The notes beneath the pieces were generated by a model that was not told the DNA's origin, searched no databases, and was given only the letters and a program-made list of their open reading frames with translations. The position numbers were made by a program, and so were the translations under genes. DNA of 42,623 bases from assembly GCA_023150915.1 (NCBI GenBank), contig JAKLKA010000052.1, positions 1 to 42,623 on the forward strand. Direction: 5' to 3'. Origin of the DNA: Polyangiaceae bacterium (lineage in GTDB: Bacteria > Myxococcota_A > Polyangia > Polyangiales > Polyangiaceae). This document shows, piece by piece, positions 16,473-24,344 of the stretch (the stretch's first letter is position 1; each line of letters begins with the position of its first letter).

Positions 16473-17321
16473 CTACCGCGCGGCGAAGCTCGTCGCGCGG
16501 ATCAAGTAACGCTCCAGCGCGCGCAGGTGCGCCAGCTGAGCCGGCGCGGCCGGTACGAAGCGCCGGGCTCGGAACAGGATCTGGCCCGCCGCCAAGAGCT
16601 CGGGCGGCGGGCTCTCGCACAGCGCTCGGCGGAGCGCGGCGATCGCGCTGGCCTCCAGTGTGGACGAGGCCGCAAGCACGTCCGAAGGGATGGGTCCCGC
16701 CCGCTTCACGATCGTGACGGCGCTGCCGCCCCAGCCCGCACGCTGGGTGGCGCCCGTCGGATCCAGGTGCAGGTAGGTCGCGCCCACCGCGTTCCGGTCC
16801 GCCAGCACCGCGCTCACTACCGAGTCGTGGCTGTGGGCGAAGGTCTGGCTCTGGAAGTCGCGCGCGACGTCGAAGCCCTCGGCATCGAGCGCCGCGCGCA
16901 TCATCAGGTAGCCCGAGGCGCTGCCCTCGTCGACCCAGAACGCCTGGGCGCCGCGCAGGCCGGACAGCGTGCAGCGCGGCGAGTCGGCGCGGACGAACAG
17001 CGCCGACCAGTACCACGCGCTGTCGCCGCGCTCGGGCAGCGCAACTGGGCTCACGTCGGCGCGGAGCGCCGCCAGCGCGACCAGCGGCGACAGCCAGGCC
17101 AAGTCGACCTCGCCGGCCTTGAGACGGTGCAGCAACCGATCGTAACGCGGCGCTGCGTACGCCACGATGTCCAGCCCCGTGGCCCGGGACAGCTCGCGGC
17201 AGAACGCGTCGAGATCGGCCCGCGTCGGCCCTTCGTTCTCGCTCGACCGGCGCTTGCTGCGCCGCCCCAGCTCGGAGAGCGCCACTCCGAATCGGATGCG
17301 ACCGGACACTTGGGGCAGCAT
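16473..17321 (-). CDS. PhnD-like phosphate/phosphonate-type binding protein without signal peptide
   Basis: Member of the PhnD/SsuA/transferrin solute-binding superfamily, 282 aa from the ATG at 17321. The chain starts directly with a first beta strand (GRIRFGVAL) and shows the usual pattern: YDRLLHRLKAGEVDLAWLSPLVAL for the first lobe, then the hinge and LRGAQAFWVDEGSASGYLMMR for the ligand loop, with a Ser-Gly pair. There is no signal peptide or lipobox, and no permease or ATPase gene is near, so it is likely a cytoplasmic binding or sensing protein rather than a transporter subunit. A longer frame to 17447 exists, but the added 42 residues are Arg-rich and overlap the divergent gene. It ends 10 bp after tRNA-Pro, convergent with it. 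Confidence 0.8.
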   Translation of the reverse strand: MLPQVSGRIRFGVALSELGRRSKRRSSENEGPTRADLDAFCRELSRATGLDIVAYAAPRYDRLLHRLKAGEVDLAWLSPLVALAALRADVSPVALPERGDSAWYWSALFVRADSPRCTLSGLRGAQAFWVDEGSASGYLMMRAALDAEGFDVARDFQSQTFAHSHDSVVSAVLADRNAVGATYLHLDPTGATQRAGWGGSAVTIVKRAGPIPSDVLAASSTLEASAIAALRRALCESPPPELLAAGQILFRARRFVPAAPAQLAHLRALERYLIRATSFAAR

Positions 17322-17365
17322 ACACCGGGATTGGCGCTCGGCGGCTCTGCGCCTAGGCTCTCGCC

Positions 17366-18712
17366 ATGACGGCCTGGGACTATCTGGTGATCGGCGGTGG
17401 TAGCGGCGGCATCGCTTCGGCGCGCCGCGCTGCGCGGCATGGTGCACGGGTGGCGCTGGTCGAGGCCGGGCGCCTGGGCGGCACCTGCGTGAACCTGGGT
17501 TGCGTGCCGAAGAAGATCATGTGGAACGCGGCCAGCATCGCCGAGGCACTGGGCGACGCCGAAGGCTATGGCTTCGACGTGGACCCCGCGGGCTTCGACT
17601 GGGCCAAGATGAAGGCTGGGCGGGACGCCTATGTCGAGCGGCTGAACGGGATCTACGCGCGGAACCTGGAGGGCTCGGGCGTGACCGCGATCCGCGGCCG
17701 CGCGACCCTGCTGGGCCCGGGGGAGATCGAGGTGGGGGGGCAGCGGCACACGGCGGCGCACGTGCTGATCGCCACCGGCGGGCGCCCCCGGGTGCCGGCC
17801 GTGACCGGCGCCGAGCTCGGCATCACCTCCGACGGGTTCTTCGGGCTCGAGCGCCAGCCGAAGCGGGTCGCGATCGTCGGCGCGGGCTACATTGCGGTGG
17901 AGATCGCGGGAGTGCTGAGCTCGCTGGGCTCCGAGGTCACGCTGCTCTTGCGCCACCAGGAGCTGTTGCGGCGCTTCGACGTCACGCTGCGCGAAACGCT
18001 GATGACCGAGATCGCGGCGCATGGCATCAACGTGATGAGCTGCATCCATCTGGAGCGGGTCGAGCGCGCGGCCGACGGGGGCCTCGAGCTGTGCGGCTCG
18101 ATGGGCGAGAAGTTGTCGGGCGTGGACGCGCTGATCTGGGCCGTGGGCCGCGACCCGAACACCGAAGGGCTGGGCCTGGGGGCCGCCGGCGTGCAGACCG
18201 ACGAGGCCGGTCACGTGCAGGTCGACGAGTGGCAGAACACCAGCGCCGCTGGCGTCTACGCCGTGGGCGACGTGACCGGCAGGTGGCCGCTCACGCCGGT
18301 GGCGATCGCCGCCGGCCGCCGGCTCGCCGATCGCCTGTTCGGAAAGCAGCCCGATGCGCGGCTCGACTACGACTTCATCCCCAGCGTGGTGTTCAGCCAC
18401 CCGCCCATTGGCACGGTGGGGCTGACCGAGGACGAAGCCCGAGATCGTTGGGGCGACGCCGTCAAGATCCATTCGGCGCGCTTCACCAACATGTACCACG
18501 CGCTCACCGCGCGCCGGACGGCGAGCGTGGTCAAGCTGGTGACCGTTGGGCCCGAGCAGAAGGTGGTCGGCGTGCACGTGATCGGCATCGGCGCCGACGA
18601 GATGATCCAAGGGTTCGCCGTGGCGGTGCGGATGGGCGCGACCAAGGCCGACTTCGACCGCACGGTGGCCATCCACCCGACGGCCGCCGAAGAGCTGGTC
18701 ACGTTGAGCTAG
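17366..18712 (+). CDS. gor: Glutathione-disulfide reductase
   Basis: FAD enzyme that reduces glutathione disulfide with NADPH in the cytoplasm. In 448 aa the motifs run in order: FAD-binding [11 protein letters not shown] near residue 10, redox pair C41-C46 in [18 protein letters not shown]-binding [13 protein letters not shown], the Arg pair in [13 protein letters not shown] that marks NADPH over NADH preference, the second FAD motif [10 protein letters not shown], and the C-terminal [13 protein letters not shown] with the catalytic His-Glu pair. Length and motifs fit glutathione reductase rather than mercuric reductase or lipoamide dehydrogenase. It is divergent from the PhnD-like gene with a 44 bp gap. 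Confidence 0.93.
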   Translation: MTAWDYLVIGGGSGGIASARRAARHGARVALVEAGRLGGTCVNLGCVPKKIMWNAASIAEALGDAEGYGFDVDPAGFDWAKMKAGRDAYVERLNGIYARNLEGSGVTAIRGRATLLGPGEIEVGGQRHTAAHVLIATGGRPRVPAVTGAELGITSDGFFGLERQPKRVAIVGAGYIAVEIAGVLSSLGSEVTLLLRHQELLRRFDVTLRETLMTEIAAHGINVMSCIHLERVERAADGGLELCGSMGEKLSGVDALIWAVGRDPNTEGLGLGAAGVQTDEAGHVQVDEWQNTSAAGVYAVGDVTGRWPLTPVAIAAGRRLADRLFGKQPDARLDYDFIPSVVFSHPPIGTVGLTEDEARDRWGDAVKIHSARFTNMYHALTARRTASVVKLVTVGPEQKVVGVHVIGIGADEMIQGFAVAVRMGATKADFDRTVAIHPTAAEELVTLS

Positions 18713-18754
18713 CCCCGGGCCGAAAGCCGCGATATTGGTGACGGCCCCGTCCGC

Positions 18755-21445
18755 ATGCGCCTCGCCGTCGTCGTCGTCCCCTCCGTGGCCAAGGCCAAAG
18801 CGACGGCGCGTCGGATCTCTGGCCTCGCCGACCGCGTGGCCGACCGCCTGTCGGAACCCGACGCGGCCTACCGGGTCGAGGTGCTGGAAGCGCGAGGCAG
18901 GTTGGGGGAGCGCATCGAGAGCCTGCTGCGCGATGCGGGGGCGCGGGGGCCCACCCTGGTGTTCATCTCGTCGGACATCGAGCTGGGGGACGACGGGCCG
19001 GCGCTCGCGCTGGCCGGTGACAGCCGGCTCTTGCTCTCGGATCTGCGCACCACGCTGACCGCCCACGCCGACCAGATCTTGCTGGTGATCGACGGTCAGC
19101 ACGTGCCCGACGAAGACGACCCGACGCTCTCGGCCTCGCTCTTGGACGCCGCGCGGGCAGCGATCGAGCCGAAAGAGAGCGGCATCGCGCTCTTGGTGGG
19201 TGCGCGCCCCGAGGCCGAAGACGAGCCCGGCACCTCGCTGTTCGTGCAGGCGTTGCTTGCCGCGCTCGATCGCGGGCGGGCGCAACTCTCGAAGAGCGGC
19301 AGCGTGGGCGCCGACGCCATCTATCAGGCAATGCGCGCCGACGACGAGCGCTTCCACGCCATCGCGGCGGCTGGCTTCTTCCAGGGTCGCAGCGACTTCC
19401 CGGTGCTGGTGCAGCAATCGGTGGTGGTGGCGGGGGCCGAGTCGGGGCCGCCCTCACGGCGCAGCGCGGCGCCCAGCTCGACCAGCGTGCGCCCGTCGAT
19501 CCCACCCGGTGCCCGCACGCCGGCGGTCGAAGAGGCCTGGAAGCTGGGCAGCACGGCCGCCAGCGAGGGGCGTCACGCCGACGCGGTGGAGCACTACAAG
19601 AAGGCGCTGCTGCTGCTCGGCCAGAAGCCCGAGCGCGCCGAGCTCTACCACCGCATGGGTAGGGCCAAGGCTGCGCTCGGCAAGGACGCCGAGGCACTGC
19701 ACAACTACGACAAGGCCCTGGGCATCGAGCCGCTGCATCACGAGGCCTTCGAGCGCGCCCGTGAGTTGCTCGAGAAAGAGAAGAGCTTCGCGCGGCTCGA
19801 GGCGCTGCACAGGCGCAGGCTGGAAGCGCGGGCCGACGTCGAGGCGAAGATCAAGGAGCTGTCGGCGATCGCGGGCCTGTGGGCCGAGCAGGCCGGCGAG
19901 CCCTCGAAGGCCATCCCCGCGCTCGAGCAGTGGGTCCGCCTGAGGGAAGACGTCGAGGCGCTGGAGCGGCTGGTGGCGGCGCGCGCAGCGGCCGGTCGCC
20001 ACGCTGGCGCGAACGAGGCGCGCAAGCGGCTGGCCGAGCGTTGCGACGCCGACCCGGCGAAGCGGGCGCAGGTGCTGGCCGCGGCGGCCCAGACGGCGCA
20101 GAAGCACTTGCCAGGGGGCGGCGACGCCCTCGAGCTGGCTCGCGCGGCCCTGGACGCCGATCCGGGTGCGCTGGCGGCGCTCGAGGTGGCGGCGCTTGCC
20201 CTGGGCACGCGCCGGCGCTGGCGCGAGCTGGGCGAGATCTACGAGAGCATCTTGCCGCGCATCGCGGACGACACCGTGGGTTGGGATCTGGGCAAGAAGC
20301 TCGGCATGCTCTACCGCGACGAGCTCGACGATCTGGAAGGGGCGCTGCGGGCGTTTGCCAGGGCCGCGCTCAGGAACCCCACGGACGTGGAGCTGCACTT
20401 CTGGCTGGCCGAGCTGTACGAGGCCAAGCAGGACTACGCCGCGGCGGCCACCGAGATGCGGCGCGCCGCCGGCGCCGCCCCCGAGCGGGCCGACGTGCAC
20501 CGGCGTGCGCTGTGGTGCTTCGAGAAGCTGGGCGAGGCGGACGCCGCGTGGAGCGCCGCGTGCGTGCTCGATCAGCTGGGCGAGGCGGACATCAACGAGT
20601 CTCTGGTCGCCGACGCGCATCGCCCCGAGGGGCTGCTCAACGCCCGCGGCGCCTTCGCTGCCGAGCAGTGGGCCGATCTCAGGCCCGAGCGGGACCCGGC
20701 CCTGGAGCGGGTGCTGGCGCTGGCGGCGCCGGCGGCCATCGAGCTCCGACTGCGCCAGCTGACGGACGCCGGGCAGCTGCCGAAGCTGAGCGACGCCACG
20801 CTGCAGAACCCCGCCGGCACCACCACGCTGATGCGCAGCCTGACCTGGACCGCTCGCGTGTTCGGCGCGTCGGCCCCGGCGGTGCACGTCTTGCCCAAGG
20901 TCGAAGGCGATCTCACGCCGCTGCCGCTGGGCGAGCCCACCGCCGCGGCCGCCATCTCGGTGGCCAGCGGGCTCGAGCTGCCCGACCTCGCCTTCTTGTG
21001 GGCACGCGTGCTCGGCTACTTGCACCCCGATCATCGCCTGGTGGTGTTCTTTCCCACGGCGCCCGACGTGGCGAAGCTGCTGCTCTCGGTGCTGGCGCTC
21101 GCCCAGGGTGAGCTGGGCGACGACGACGCATCGGGCATGGCGCGAGAGCTCGACGGCGCGCTGGGCGACGAGGCGCGTGAACAGCTGGTCGACGCCGTGG
21201 CTGCCCTGGGCAAGAAGCGGCTCAAACACCGGGTCGCGACCCATGTGAAGGGCGTTCACGCGGCGGCCAGTCGCGCCGGGCTCGTGGCGTGTGGGGACAT
21301 CGCCCGGGCCATCGCGCTGGCCGGTCGGTTCCCGCTCGGCTCTGGCGCGAGCGAGGCCGAGGTGATCGCCGACCTGCGCGCCTTCGCCATCAGTGCCGAG
21401 CACTGTCGGATCCGCGAGCACCTGGGCGTGGCGGTCCGGGGCTGA
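18755..21445 (+). CDS. Large protein: inactive caspase-like domain, TPR region and conserved C-terminal domain
   Basis: 896 aa, apparently cytoplasmic. Residues 1 to about 225 follow the caspase/metacaspase (C14) strand order: VVVVPS strand, TLVFISSDIE where the catalytic His motif FYYSGHG should be, LLSDLRTTL helix, ILLVIDGQHV where the D-x-C-H-S-G Cys motif should be, IALLVGARPEAE strand, then TSLFVQALLAAL. His is replaced by D74 and Cys by Q115, so I infer a pseudo-enzyme. After a Ser/Pro linker, TPR-like helices run from about 250 to 690 (YHRMGRAKAALGKDAEALHN is a clear repeat). The last 200 residues, from about LMRSLTWTARVF on, resemble the C-terminal module of other large myxobacterial TPR proteins; I know no function for it. 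It starts 42 bp after gor on the same strand. The caspase reading is a manual fold match. Confidence 0.8.
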   Translation: MRLAVVVVPSVAKAKATARRISGLADRVADRLSEPDAAYRVEVLEARGRLGERIESLLRDAGARGPTLVFISSDIELGDDGPALALAGDSRLLLSDLRTTLTAHADQILLVIDGQHVPDEDDPTLSASLLDAARAAIEPKESGIALLVGARPEAEDEPGTSLFVQALLAALDRGRAQLSKSGSVGADAIYQAMRADDERFHAIAAAGFFQGRSDFPVLVQQSVVVAGAESGPPSRRSAAPSSTSVRPSIPPGARTPAVEEAWKLGSTAASEGRHADAVEHYKKALLLLGQKPERAELYHRMGRAKAALGKDAEALHNYDKALGIEPLHHEAFERARELLEKEKSFARLEALHRRRLEARADVEAKIKELSAIAGLWAEQAGEPSKAIPALEQWVRLREDVEALERLVAARAAAGRHAGANEARKRLAERCDADPAKRAQVLAAAAQTAQKHLPGGGDALELARAALDADPGALAALEVAALALGTRRRWRELGEIYESILPRIADDTVGWDLGKKLGMLYRDELDDLEGALRAFARAALRNPTDVELHFWLAELYEAKQDYAAAATEMRRAAGAAPERADVHRRALWCFEKLGEADAAWSAACVLDQLGEADINESLVADAHRPEGLLNARGAFAAEQWADLRPERDPALERVLALAAPAAIELRLRQLTDAGQLPKLSDATLQNPAGTTTLMRSLTWTARVFGASAPAVHVLPKVEGDLTPLPLGEPTAAAAISVASGLELPDLAFLWARVLGYLHPDHRLVVFFPTAPDVAKLLLSVLALAQGELGDDDASGMARELDGALGDEAREQLVDAVAALGKKRLKHRVATHVKGVHAAASRAGLVACGDIARAIALAGRFPLGSGASEAEVIADLRAFAISAEHCRIREHLGVAVRG

Positions 21446-21454
21446 ACGCGGGGC

Positions 21455-21772
21455 CTAGCGCGCCGAAGCGCTGGGCGCCGGCGCGGCGCCGCCCGCCACG
21501 CTGCACGCCCAGTCGCCGACCAGGTAGAGCGCCCGGTGGCAGCTCACGCTGACCTGCCCGCGGCCGTCCACCGAGAAGTCGAAGCTCTGCCCGATGGGGT
21601 TCTTCGCCTCGCGCGTCATGCGCGGCTGCGAGTCCTTGGGCGAAGCTGCCAGCTTCTGGGCCATCTGCCGGACCTCGGTGTTGTCCGCGAACACGTTGTA
21701 CAGGCCCAGCGCCGACAGTGCCAAGAGCACCACCGGCAGCAGAGCGCGGAGCGGGCTTCGGCTCTCGGCCAT
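21455..21772 (-). CDS. Small membrane-anchored hypothetical protein
   Basis: 105 aa, no family recognised. A membrane helix at about residues 9-28 (LLPVVLLALSALGLYNVFA) is followed by a soluble domain with two cysteines (SVSCHRALYLVGDWACSVAG) that could form a disulfide outside the cytoplasm, and an Ala/Pro/Ser-rich tail. It starts two bases after the stop of the methyltransferase gene, so they form an operon. It is convergent with the TPR gene, nine bases apart. The SVDGRGQVSVSCHRALYLVG stretch looks like a small beta domain. Confidence 0.7.
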   Translation of the reverse strand: MAESRSPLRALLPVVLLALSALGLYNVFADNTEVRQMAQKLAASPKDSQPRMTREAKNPIGQSFDFSVDGRGQVSVSCHRALYLVGDWACSVAGGAAPAPSASAR

Positions 21773-21774
21773 GG

Positions 21775-22368
21775 TCACCCCGACATCTCGAGCTCGAAGA
21801 ACGGCACTTCGCGCTCTTTGCTCCACCACAGACCGCAGCCGATGTTCAAGAAGTGCTTGTTCAGAATGCCGCGATAGTACGAGCCGTTCCGCACGTGGAT
21901 GTCGGCGTCGGTGCGAGTCTGGTCGCAGCGCTCGCGCAGGTCGAGGCGGGTGGTCACCTCGAGGTAGACCAGGCCCTTGCTCATCGCCGCGATGTTGGCC
22001 ACGGCCGGCGCCACGTCTGGGTCGGGCAGGTACTGGAGGACGCCCTGGCACACGATCAGATCGTGCTTCTTGCGATCGCGCCAGCGGGCGATGTCCCGGT
22101 GTGAGAAGCCATACTTCTTGCACATGGCCTGGCTGACCTCGGTGCCCGTGTAGGCCACACCCTTGGCGTTCTTCTCGATCCAGCGCTTCCAGTGGCCGAC
22201 GCCCGCACCGATGTCGAGCACGCTCTTGACCTCGATCTGGTTGTAGCGGGCGAAGGAAAACACGAACTCGGACAGAGCAGCATGCTCGTCCGCCGAGGTC
22301 ACACGGGTTTTCGGGTCTTCGTAGAAGCGGTGGTAGTAGGCTTCATCGAAGCGCCGGAAGCGGTCCAT
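21775..22368 (-). CDS. Class I SAM-dependent methyltransferase
   Basis: Rossmann-fold methyltransferase of 197 aa. Motif I is DIGAGVGHWKRWIE near residues 52-65, the acidic end of strand 2 is TGTEVSQAMCKKYG, motif IV is DLIVCQGVLQYLPD near 102-115, and the following helix (VANIAAMSKGLVYLEV) fits motifs V and VI. The C-terminal part (RNGSYYRGILNKHFLNIG) is like methyltransferases that act on small molecules or lipids, but the substrate is not readable. It is followed two bases later by the small membrane protein gene and preceded by an 87 bp gap to sfsA, in which I see nothing. Confidence 0.85.
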   Translation of the reverse strand: MDRFRRFDEAYYHRFYEDPKTRVTSADEHAALSEFVFSFARYNQIEVKSVLDIGAGVGHWKRWIEKNAKGVAYTGTEVSQAMCKKYGFSHRDIARWRDRKKHDLIVCQGVLQYLPDPDVAPAVANIAAMSKGLVYLEVTTRLDLRERCDQTRTDADIHVRNGSYYRGILNKHFLNIGCGLWWSKEREVPFFELEMSG

Positions 22369-22455
22369 GCGCGGCAGTCTACCGCGAGGCCTCGGCGGCG
22401 GGATAGCCCAAGAACCAGCCTTTCTCGGCTGCCCGGGCTCGGGGCCGGTCGGCCG

Positions 22456-23226
22456 TCACGGCGTCTGCGCGAGCGCTTCGCGGTAGCGGCGCACGGGCGT
22501 CAGGTCGTAGGGTGCGAGATCCACCGGCAGCTCGCCGAGCACGCGGTATCCGAGCGGTGTGGGTCGGATCTCGAGCGCCCGAAAGGCGACACCGGCGCGC
22601 CCCGCGCGGCGCGCGGCGGCTGCGAAGCGTGGATCGTGAACGTCGGAAGGGCGCACGCGCCGGGCGTCGGTTCGTTGAACGGTGAAGAGCACACTGGCCG
22701 CCCGTCCGCTCTTCACCACCCGCGTGAGCTCTTCCAGGTGGCGCAGCGCGCGCTCGGACTCGGCGTCGGGGAAGTAGGCCACGCGGTCCGGGTAGACCAG
22801 GTGGCAGTTTTTCACCTCGATGAAATGCTCGCGCGACGTGCTCGCCAGCCGGAAGTCGACCCGCGAGGCCTTGCCGTAGGGGTACTCGGCCGACAGCTCG
22901 GTGAAGCGCCGGAACCCGCGCAGCGCGCGCGCCTCGAGCACCGCGCGCACCAGGCGATTGGCCATGATGGTGTTCACCCCCACCCAGCCCGAGTCGAGCT
23001 CGAGCAGCTCCCACGTGTAGGCCAGCTTGCGGCCGGGTCGCGCGGGCGAGAGCAGCACGCGCCGCCCCGGCACGAGCAGGCCTTCCATGCGGCCGGTGTT
23101 CACGCAGTGCGCGACCACGCGCTCGCCGCTCGCCAGCAGCACGTCGGCGAAGAACCGCTTGCGGCGACCGATCAGCTGGCCCGCGACCAGCGGCGCCGCG
23201 TGCGGCACGAACACCCGATCGCTCAC
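22456..23226 (-). CDS. sfsA: SfsA family protein (sugar fermentation stimulation)
   Basis: SfsA-family protein of 256 aa with an N-terminal OB-like part (AHCVNTGRMEGLLVPGRRVLL) and a PD-(D/E)XK nuclease-like core (SRVDFRLA, then HFIEVKNCHLV as the E-x-K strand). The ending HDPRFAAAARRAGRAGVAF matches the family's YDP-F. SfsA was named for its effect on maltose metabolism in E. coli; it binds DNA, and its biochemical role is unsettled. The GTG at 23226 overlaps the stop of the DTW gene (GTGA). Longer frames upstream run inside that gene and are rejected. Confidence 0.92.
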   Translation of the reverse strand: MSDRVFVPHAAPLVAGQLIGRRKRFFADVLLASGERVVAHCVNTGRMEGLLVPGRRVLLSPARPGRKLAYTWELLELDSGWVGVNTIMANRLVRAVLEARALRGFRRFTELSAEYPYGKASRVDFRLASTSREHFIEVKNCHLVYPDRVAYFPDAESERALRHLEELTRVVKSGRAASVLFTVQRTDARRVRPSDVHDPRFAAAARRAGRAGVAFRALEIRPTPLGYRVLGELPVDLAPYDLTPVRRYREALAQTP

Positions 23227-24344
23227 TTCGCGAGCCCCGATCGAGCTCGGAGCGCCTGTGCGATCGCCAGCGCCTGGCCCAGCCGCACGGCGCTGCGGCC
23301 GCGGACCTGGGCGGGCACAGGCGCGAGGTTCGCGCGCGCCACCACCGCCTCGAGCGTGCCCGGAGCGCGCTCGAAGGCATTGGCCCAGAGTGCCTTCAAG
23401 CACAGGCCGGCGGGTTCCAGGTCGGCGGCGGCGAGCAGATCCAGCGTGCTCTGGTTCCAGGCGAGCACGATGTCCCGCTTCTTGCGGAAGCTGCGCCAGG
23501 CGCTGGCCAGCTCGGCGGCGGACGCTCCGTGGGCGAGGTCCTGGTCCGACAGCCGCATGTGAAGCTGGCCCGAGGGCGGCGGCCCGGCGACGATCTGATC
23601 GAAGACCTCGCCGGTGGCGGCGCGCATCGCCACCACCTGCACCAGCGCGCGGTGCCCGACACCCGGCGCCGACTCGGCGTACGCGAGCAAAAGATCGGGC
23701 CAGCGCTCTGCGATCACCCGCGCCACCCCGCGGGCGCCGACCCCTCGCCGGCGCTTGCTGCGTCGCGGTCCGGGGCGCTGCTCGATGAAGCGCAGCTGAT
23801 CGTCGATCATCGCGTCGAAGGCGCCGAGCAGTTCGTCGAGGCCGCGGGTCTCGGGCTCGAGCACTCGCAGCGCGGCGACCACCGCTTCCACGGTCGAGAC
23901 GCACTCGACCCGCGGCTCGCGCCGGATGCGATAGCGGCTGGGGTCGACGGCGCCGAGCGTGACCTTCGGCACGCCCGCGAGAAACCCCAGATCACGCTCC
24001 AGGGTGTGGGCGTGGTGCCAGGTGCCGTCGAGCACGATCAACTGCTCGGGGCGCTCGACCGGGGACAGCGATTCGATCGGCCGCGCATCGGCCCCGGGGT
24101 AGAGCAACGCGGTCCCGGGCGCGATCTCGGGGAGCGCACCCCTTGGGCCCGAGAGAAAGGTCACGTCCAGCCGCATGCGCGCCAGCGCCAGCGTCAGAAG
24201 CCGCACCGTGCCGATGGGGTGACGTCGCTCGCGAGGGTGCTGCAGGACCCAGATGCGGGTCCGGTTGTCGACCCGCGGCACGCGCGCGCAGAGGCACGTC
24301 ACCGCCGGCTTCATGCAGCGATAGCAGAAGGGCCGCCCGGTCAC
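23223..24344 (-). CDS. DTW-domain tRNA-uridine aminocarboxypropyltransferase with C-terminal extension
   Basis: DTW proteins (TapT/TuaA family) add the acp group to uridine in tRNA, using S-adenosylmethionine. Of 373 aa, residues 1-190 are the DTW domain: cysteines C7, C10, C17 and C19 in the N-terminal CYRC-MKPAVTCLC pattern, then NRTRIWVLQHPRE, and the name motif DGTW at 106-109. A basic linker (RRSKRRRGVGARG, 194-206) leads to an extra domain of about 165 residues. It looks like a DEDD/DnaQ exonuclease fold with decayed active site (see findings). The GTG at 24344 overlaps the kinase stop as GTGA, and the stop overlaps sfsA as GTGA. The modification position is inferred from the family only. 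Confidence 0.87.
   Translation of the reverse strand: MTGRPFCYRCMKPAVTCLCARVPRVDNRTRIWVLQHPRERRHPIGTVRLLTLALARMRLDVTFLSGPRGALPEIAPGTALLYPGADARPIESLSPVERPEQLIVLDGTWHHAHTLERDLGFLAGVPKVTLGAVDPSRYRIRREPRVECVSTVEAVVAALRVLEPETRGLDELLGAFDAMIDDQLRFIEQRPGPRRSKRRRGVGARGVARVIAERWPDLLLAYAESAPGVGHRALVQVVAMRAATGEVFDQIVAGPPPSGQLHMRLSDQDLAHGASAAELASAWRSFRKKRDIVLAWNQSTLDLLAAADLEPAGLCLKALWANAFERAPGTLEAVVARANLAPVPAQVRGRSAVRLGQALAIAQALRARSGLAK

Noticed and set aside
17051-19417. A 788-codon minus-strand frame opposite glutathione reductase
   Set aside because: It is antisense to an enzyme with all motifs in order, and its amino acids are biased to His, Arg, Gly and Gln.
18755-21445. Reading the large TPR protein as an active caspase-type peptidase
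   Set aside because: Both the catalytic His and Cys positions are substituted, so activity is unlikely even if the fold is right.
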